Shown: piece after piece, positions 23,312 through 26,237 of the stretch | Numbering within the stretch: position 1 is the first letter of the stretch | Layout of the letters: each line of letters opens with the position of its first letter | Source: a virus | IMG/VR virus record: IMGVR_UViG_3300020141_000050 | Coordinates: 1-26,237 of that record | Length of the DNA stretch: 26,237 bases | Strand: one strand, 5' to 3' | Program-made: the position numbers and the translations under genes | Notes under the pieces: model-generated | What the model saw: the letters and a program-made list of their open reading frames with translations, nothing else | What the model was told of the DNA's origin: nothing | The model's database searches: none

Positions 23312-23967
23312 TATGTTATGTTCGGTTTAAGGTTACCAGCAACGGATATACGATATTCGTCTGAGGTGTAAAAAGGGTACACGCTATGTGTTAGTGCGGC
23401 TGGAAAAAATAACAGTTTACCTTCCCAGTCTTGGTCAACAGGCAAACTAAATGCGCTGTTCATTCCTAAAATATTACTGTAGTGAAATGTAAATTTTGAA
23501 GTTTTTTGTGCAGTATCTTTTATTGCAGGAAAATAACTTTCTTCATCTGTTAGTCGATAAGGAATTCTCATCCATACTACAAAACTATAAATTCCAGTAT
23601 GAGTGTGTGTAGGATTAAATTCGTGTTTCTTTTGAAAATTGACCCACAAGTTTTGTAAAGCTAAACCTGGAGTTGCTGTAGTAAACCCCCCAGTGTCAAC
23701 TTGACTTGCGTAATTCCATCGTTCTTCATACATGTTGCCAACTTCTATAACCATTGGCTCTAACGCATCTCGACATGCTTGGTCCAACAGGAATTCTTTT
23801 TCTAAATGGCCCACTAAATTTTGTTGATATCCGACAGCAGATGTAAAATTCTCCGCCATCATTTTTTTAATAGATGTGGTTAATACTGCCATTATATCAT
23901 CAGGCACTTTTACTTCTATCACTCCAATGTTTGGTAAATCTCTAAAATTTGTAAGTAAATTAATCAT
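23311..23967 (-). CDS. 2OG-Fe(II) oxygenase-like protein, second of a tandem pair
   Basis: The 218-residue protein is a paralogue of its upstream neighbour: both share LWVNFQKKHEFNP, HTHTG, SKFTFHY and FYTSDEYRISVAGN blocks. The order HxH (121/123), then His194 in LTHSVYPF, then Arg206 in YRISVAGN, fits the double-stranded beta-helix oxygenases that hydroxylate or otherwise oxidise substrates using 2-oxoglutarate. His ligands plus the Arg would bind iron and 2OG. The usual second ligand is Asp (HxD); here it would be His or another residue. I recall the FNPxHTHxG version in marine phage proteins resembling the 2OG-FeII_Oxy_5 family. Its start overlaps the upstream gene by 4 nt (ATGA). Substrate unknown. 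Confidence 0.82.
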   Translation of the reverse strand: MINLLTNFRDLPNIGVIEVKVPDDIMAVLTTSIKKMMAENFTSAVGYQQNLVGHLEKEFLLDQACRDALEPMVIEVGNMYEERWNYASQVDTGGFTTATPGLALQNLWVNFQKKHEFNPTHTHTGIYSFVVWMRIPYRLTDEESYFPAIKDTAQKTSKFTFHYSNILGMNSAFSLPVDQDWEGKLLFFPAALTHSVYPFYTSDEYRISVAGNLKPNIT

Positions 23968-24620
23968 ACTAATCTGATATTTCCAGCAACGGAAATCCTA
24001 TATTCGTCTGATGTATAAAAAGGATTTACACTATGATTTAAATGCGACGGAAAAATTGCCATGTTACCTTCAAAAGATTTATCAACATCTAATGTATAAT
24101 GTTGTAATTGTCCCAGGACGTTAGTGTAGTGAAAAGTAAATTTACTAGTTCTAGTAGGGCCGCTTTTAATCTCAGGAAAAACTTTAAGTTCTTCTTGTAA
24201 ATCATAAGGTATCTTCACCCATATTACAAAACTCATAATTCCAGTATGTGTATGTGGCGGATTAAATTCGTGTTTCTTTTGAAAATTAACCCACAAGTCT
24301 ACTAACTTTAATTGCTTTTCGCCAACGCCGTTATATTGTTCATCTAGTCCTTGATAGTAATTCCATTTTTGATTATACAAAGAAGACATGTGAAGCAGGA
24401 ACGGTTCTAACACTGGAATAGAATCTGTTAGGCCAAATTCGTGCGACATATGACCTAATAACAACTGCCGATAATCAAACTCTCCGGCAAAGTTGTTTGC
24501 TATCATTTTATCAATTTCTGATTTTAATTGGTCCATAATGGGTTGCGGAACTTGTGCCAGTAGCACTCCGTACGTTGGAAGTTCTCGAAAATCAACCATT
24601 ATTTTACTGTCATCGACCAT
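23964..24620 (-). CDS. 2OG-Fe(II) oxygenase-like protein, first gene of the operon
   Basis: 218 residues, tandem paralogue of the following gene. Motifs: LWVNFQKKHEFNPPHTHTG (109-127) with H123 and H125, FTFHYTNVLG (161-170), HLNHSVNPF (193-201) with His196, and FYTSDEYRISVAGN (201-214) with Arg208 as likely 2OG anchor. The N-terminal half (about 1-105) differs most from the paralogue, suggesting different substrates. The ATG at 24620 is preferred over the in-frame ATG at 24599 because GAGG lies 7 nt upstream of the former and nothing similar precedes the latter. The promoter at 24633-24641 is correctly placed for it. This is the first gene of a six-gene operon. Confidence 0.83.
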   Translation of the reverse strand: MVDDSKIMVDFRELPTYGVLLAQVPQPIMDQLKSEIDKMIANNFAGEFDYRQLLLGHMSHEFGLTDSIPVLEPFLLHMSSLYNQKWNYYQGLDEQYNGVGEKQLKLVDLWVNFQKKHEFNPPHTHTGIMSFVIWVKIPYDLQEELKVFPEIKSGPTRTSKFTFHYTNVLGQLQHYTLDVDKSFEGNMAIFPSHLNHSVNPFYTSDEYRISVAGNIRLV

Positions 24621-24632
24621 AGACCATCCTCA

Positions 24633-24641
24633 ATTATAGCA
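24633..24641 (-). promoter_or_regulatory. Extended -10 sigma70-type promoter for the halogenase operon
   Basis: The minus strand reads TGC-TATAAT, a perfect -10 hexamer with the TGn extension; no good -35 is seen 17 nt upstream, which extended -10 promoters can do without. Transcription would start near 24626, six bases before the ATG, so the GAGG ribosome-binding site (about 24631-24628) lies at the very 5' end and might be partly excluded, depending on the exact start. No late box is present. Confidence 0.6.
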
Positions 24642-24708
24642 CAATATATATCATATCCGAGCCGCAAGGCTTATGAATTCAGATAAATTATACAAACAAG
24701 GAAAAACC

Positions 24709-26237
24709 ATGGCAAAACATATAAAGAAAATTACAATTTTGGGTGGCGGATCTGCTGGATGGATGGCAGCGGCTACTATGATTCGATTTTTTCCCGAACG
24801 CGAAATTGTTTTAATCGAGAGTCCAGATGTTCCAATTGTAGGCGTAGGTGAAAGCACACTGGGCGGTATTAGAAATTGGACCCATGCGCTGGGCATTGAT
24901 GAAAAAGATTTTATGAAGTATACCAATGCTTCTTACAAACTTAGTATTAAATTTACAGATTTTTATGACAAAGACGCAGGAGCTTTTCATTATCCATTTG
25001 GCAAGCCTGTTTTATCCGATGCGCCTGAAGGAATAAACGAGTGGCAAGCAAAAAAAATTGTTTACCCCGATACTCCTGTTGACGATTATTGCCGGACCTG
25101 GTTTGCGCAGATGCCGTTAGTGGAAGGCAACAAGTATAGTCAAAATAAAGACGGAGATATAGATGACTTCCGCGAAGACACCGACGTAGCATATCACTTT
25201 GATGCCATGTTATTTGGTCAGTGGTTGAAAAATAACTATTGTTTACCTAGAGGTGTTAAGCATATCGCGGATACAGTTGTTAACGTAACAACTAACGATG
25301 ATGGTATTGAAAAATTAACACTTAAATCTGGAGAAGTTGTTACTTCTGATTTATTCATTGATTGCACCGGCTGGAAAAGTATGCTACTCGGCGAAGCACT
25401 AAAAGAGCCATTTACGTCATTTGCTGACCAACTACCTAATAACAGAGCATGGGCAGTACAACTACCTTATACTGATAGGTCTAAAGAACTAGAACCGTAT
25501 ACCAACTGTACTGCTATTGGCCACGGCTGGGTTTGGAACATTCCTTTATGGTCGCGCATTGGTACAGGCTATGTTTATAGCGATAAGTTTATCAGCCCAG
25601 AAGATGCTCTACAGGAATTTAAAGATCATTTAAATTCATCAAAGATGTCTGTACATAATCCTAATCGTGTAACCGACGACTTAGTCTTCAGAGATATTAA
25701 AATGCGTATTGGTATACACGAACGCACGTGGGTTAAAAATGTAGTCGCCATTGGCCTAAGTGCTGGGTTTATTGAACCTTTAGAAAGCAATGGCTTGTTT
25801 ACAGTACATGAATTTTTAATGTTATTAGTTTCAGCATTAGATCGCCCGCATACCAGTCAATGGGACAGAGACGGCTATAACATGGCCTCCGGCGATATAT
25901 TTGTTAACATGAAAGACTTTGTTGTACTACACTATGCGTTAAGCGCAAGAGACGATACTAATTACTGGCAAGCTATTTCTAAGAAAACATTCGATCCAGG
26001 CATGCCTAATCGAGAAGCTACGTTAAATGCGTCATTTAGCGGACTAGCTCGTAGTAAATACTTTAGTTTTTCCCATCCACTTCCTGGAGGCATACATTGT
26101 ATTGCTACTGGATTAAATTATTTTGTAATGAACAGACTAAATTTAATTCATTCACAGCATGTTTTTGGAATAGATCCAAAACGACGTGTTGACGAGTTTG
26201 TTTTTAGAAGAAAATTCCTACAAGAAAAATGGCAGGC
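24709..26237 (+). CDS. Flavin-dependent halogenase (tryptophan-type), copy 4, canonical, 3' end beyond window
   Basis: The frame stays open from 24709 to the edge (509 residues), so the C-terminus is missing. The start is chosen for AAGGA about 6 nt upstream; an in-frame ATG at 24673 would add 12 residues. Motifs: GGGSAGW (12-18), GVGEST (45-50), NASYKLSIKF (73-82) with Lys77 as catalytic lysine, DCTGW (218-222), and WVWNIP (274-279) with RIGTGYVYS. AGFIEPLESNG (352-362) has Glu356, so the F-x2-P-x2-S-x-G motif is complete. SARDDTNYW takes the place of the RRDxxFW signature. All active-site blocks are intact. It is transcribed divergently from the six-gene operon, with 88 bp between the two start codons. 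It is the closest of the four to canonical tryptophan-type halogenases such as PrnA. Confidence 0.94.
   Translation, partial: MAKHIKKITILGGGSAGWMAAATMIRFFPEREIVLIESPDVPIVGVGESTLGGIRNWTHALGIDEKDFMKYTNASYKLSIKFTDFYDKDAGAFHYPFGKPVLSDAPEGINEWQAKKIVYPDTPVDDYCRTWFAQMPLVEGNKYSQNKDGDIDDFREDTDVAYHFDAMLFGQWLKNNYCLPRGVKHIADTVVNVTTNDDGIEKLTLKSGEVVTSDLFIDCTGWKSMLLGEALKEPFTSFADQLPNNRAWAVQLPYTDRSKELEPYTNCTAIGHGWVWNIPLWSRIGTGYVYSDKFISPEDALQEFKDHLNSSKMSVHNPNRVTDDLVFRDIKMRIGIHERTWVKNVVAIGLSAGFIEPLESNGLFTVHEFLMLLVSALDRPHTSQWDRDGYNMASGDIFVNMKDFVVLHYALSARDDTNYWQAISKKTFDPGMPNREATLNASFSGLARSKYFSFSHPLPGGIHCIATGLNYFVMNRLNLIHSQHVFGIDPKRRVDEFVFRRKFLQEKWQ

Noticed and set aside
24651-25192. Leftward frames opposite halogenase copy 4
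   Set aside because: Antisense to a gene with all halogenase motifs intact; no ribosome-binding site or recognisable product.
1-26237. tRNA genes, insertion sequences, integrase or lysogeny genes
   Set aside because: No cloverleaf, transposase, integrase or repressor could be recognised; nearly all sequence is accounted for by the listed genes.
18242-26237. Interpreting the halogenases as ordinary FAD dehydrogenases or geranylgeranyl reductases
   Set aside because: The catalytic-lysine block, EPLE block and RRDxxFW-type signature are specific to the tryptophan-halogenase family, though copies 1 and 2 remain open to altered chemistry.

Overview
The window is a stretch of a T4-like contractile-tailed phage genome, most likely marine. 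The tail sheath, tail tube, large terminase, necks gp13 and gp14, tail terminator gp15, head-completion gp4 and dNMP kinase gp1 are all recognisable. Several proteins (gp14, gp15, the sheath, the small Cys/His protein, the 121-aa protein and the halogenase/oxygenase genes) look most like marine cyanophage-type T4-like phages as I remember those families. No host marker gene is present, so the host is not determined. There is no tRNA, rRNA, insertion sequence or CRISPR array, and no gap between genes exceeds about 110 bp.

Layout. Positions 1-12947 form a block read leftward. In transcription order it holds tail sheath gp18, tail tube gp19, a second tube-like protein, a 121-aa virion-type protein, gp4, gp16, three small unassigned late proteins, terminase gp17, a 951-aa protein, and a gene running off the left edge. 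Around 13.0-14.0 kb a small rightward Cys/His (HNH-like) gene converges on, and overlaps, a leftward dNMP kinase gene with its own sigma70-type promoter. At 14.0-17.8 kb gp13 (leftward) and gp14-gp15 (rightward) diverge from back-to-back late promoters, and a Nudix hydrolase gene overlaps the end of gp15.

The right third (18.2-26.2 kb) is an accessory island. It holds a leftward six-gene operon of two tandem 2OG-Fe(II) oxygenase-like genes, a flavin-dependent (tryptophan-type) halogenase, a 254-aa protein of unknown function, and two more halogenases. Every junction overlaps by 1 or 4 nt, and an extended -10 promoter precedes the operon. A fourth halogenase is transcribed divergently and is cut by the window end. 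All four keep the FAD-binding Gly motif and the lysine equivalent to PrnA K79; two have lost the second Trp of the WxWxIP motif. No flavin reductase is visible.

Regulation. T4-type late promoters (consensus NATAAATA, with variants) precede most late transcription units. In five cases the box ends only 4-5 nt before an ATG that has no Shine-Dalgarno sequence, suggesting leaderless late mRNAs. Units whose box lies 17-32 nt upstream do have a Shine-Dalgarno. Two intrinsic terminators, after the 313-aa gene and after gp19, each sit directly before the next late promoter. The dNMP kinase and the halogenase operon instead have bacterial sigma70-like promoters, consistent with early or middle expression.
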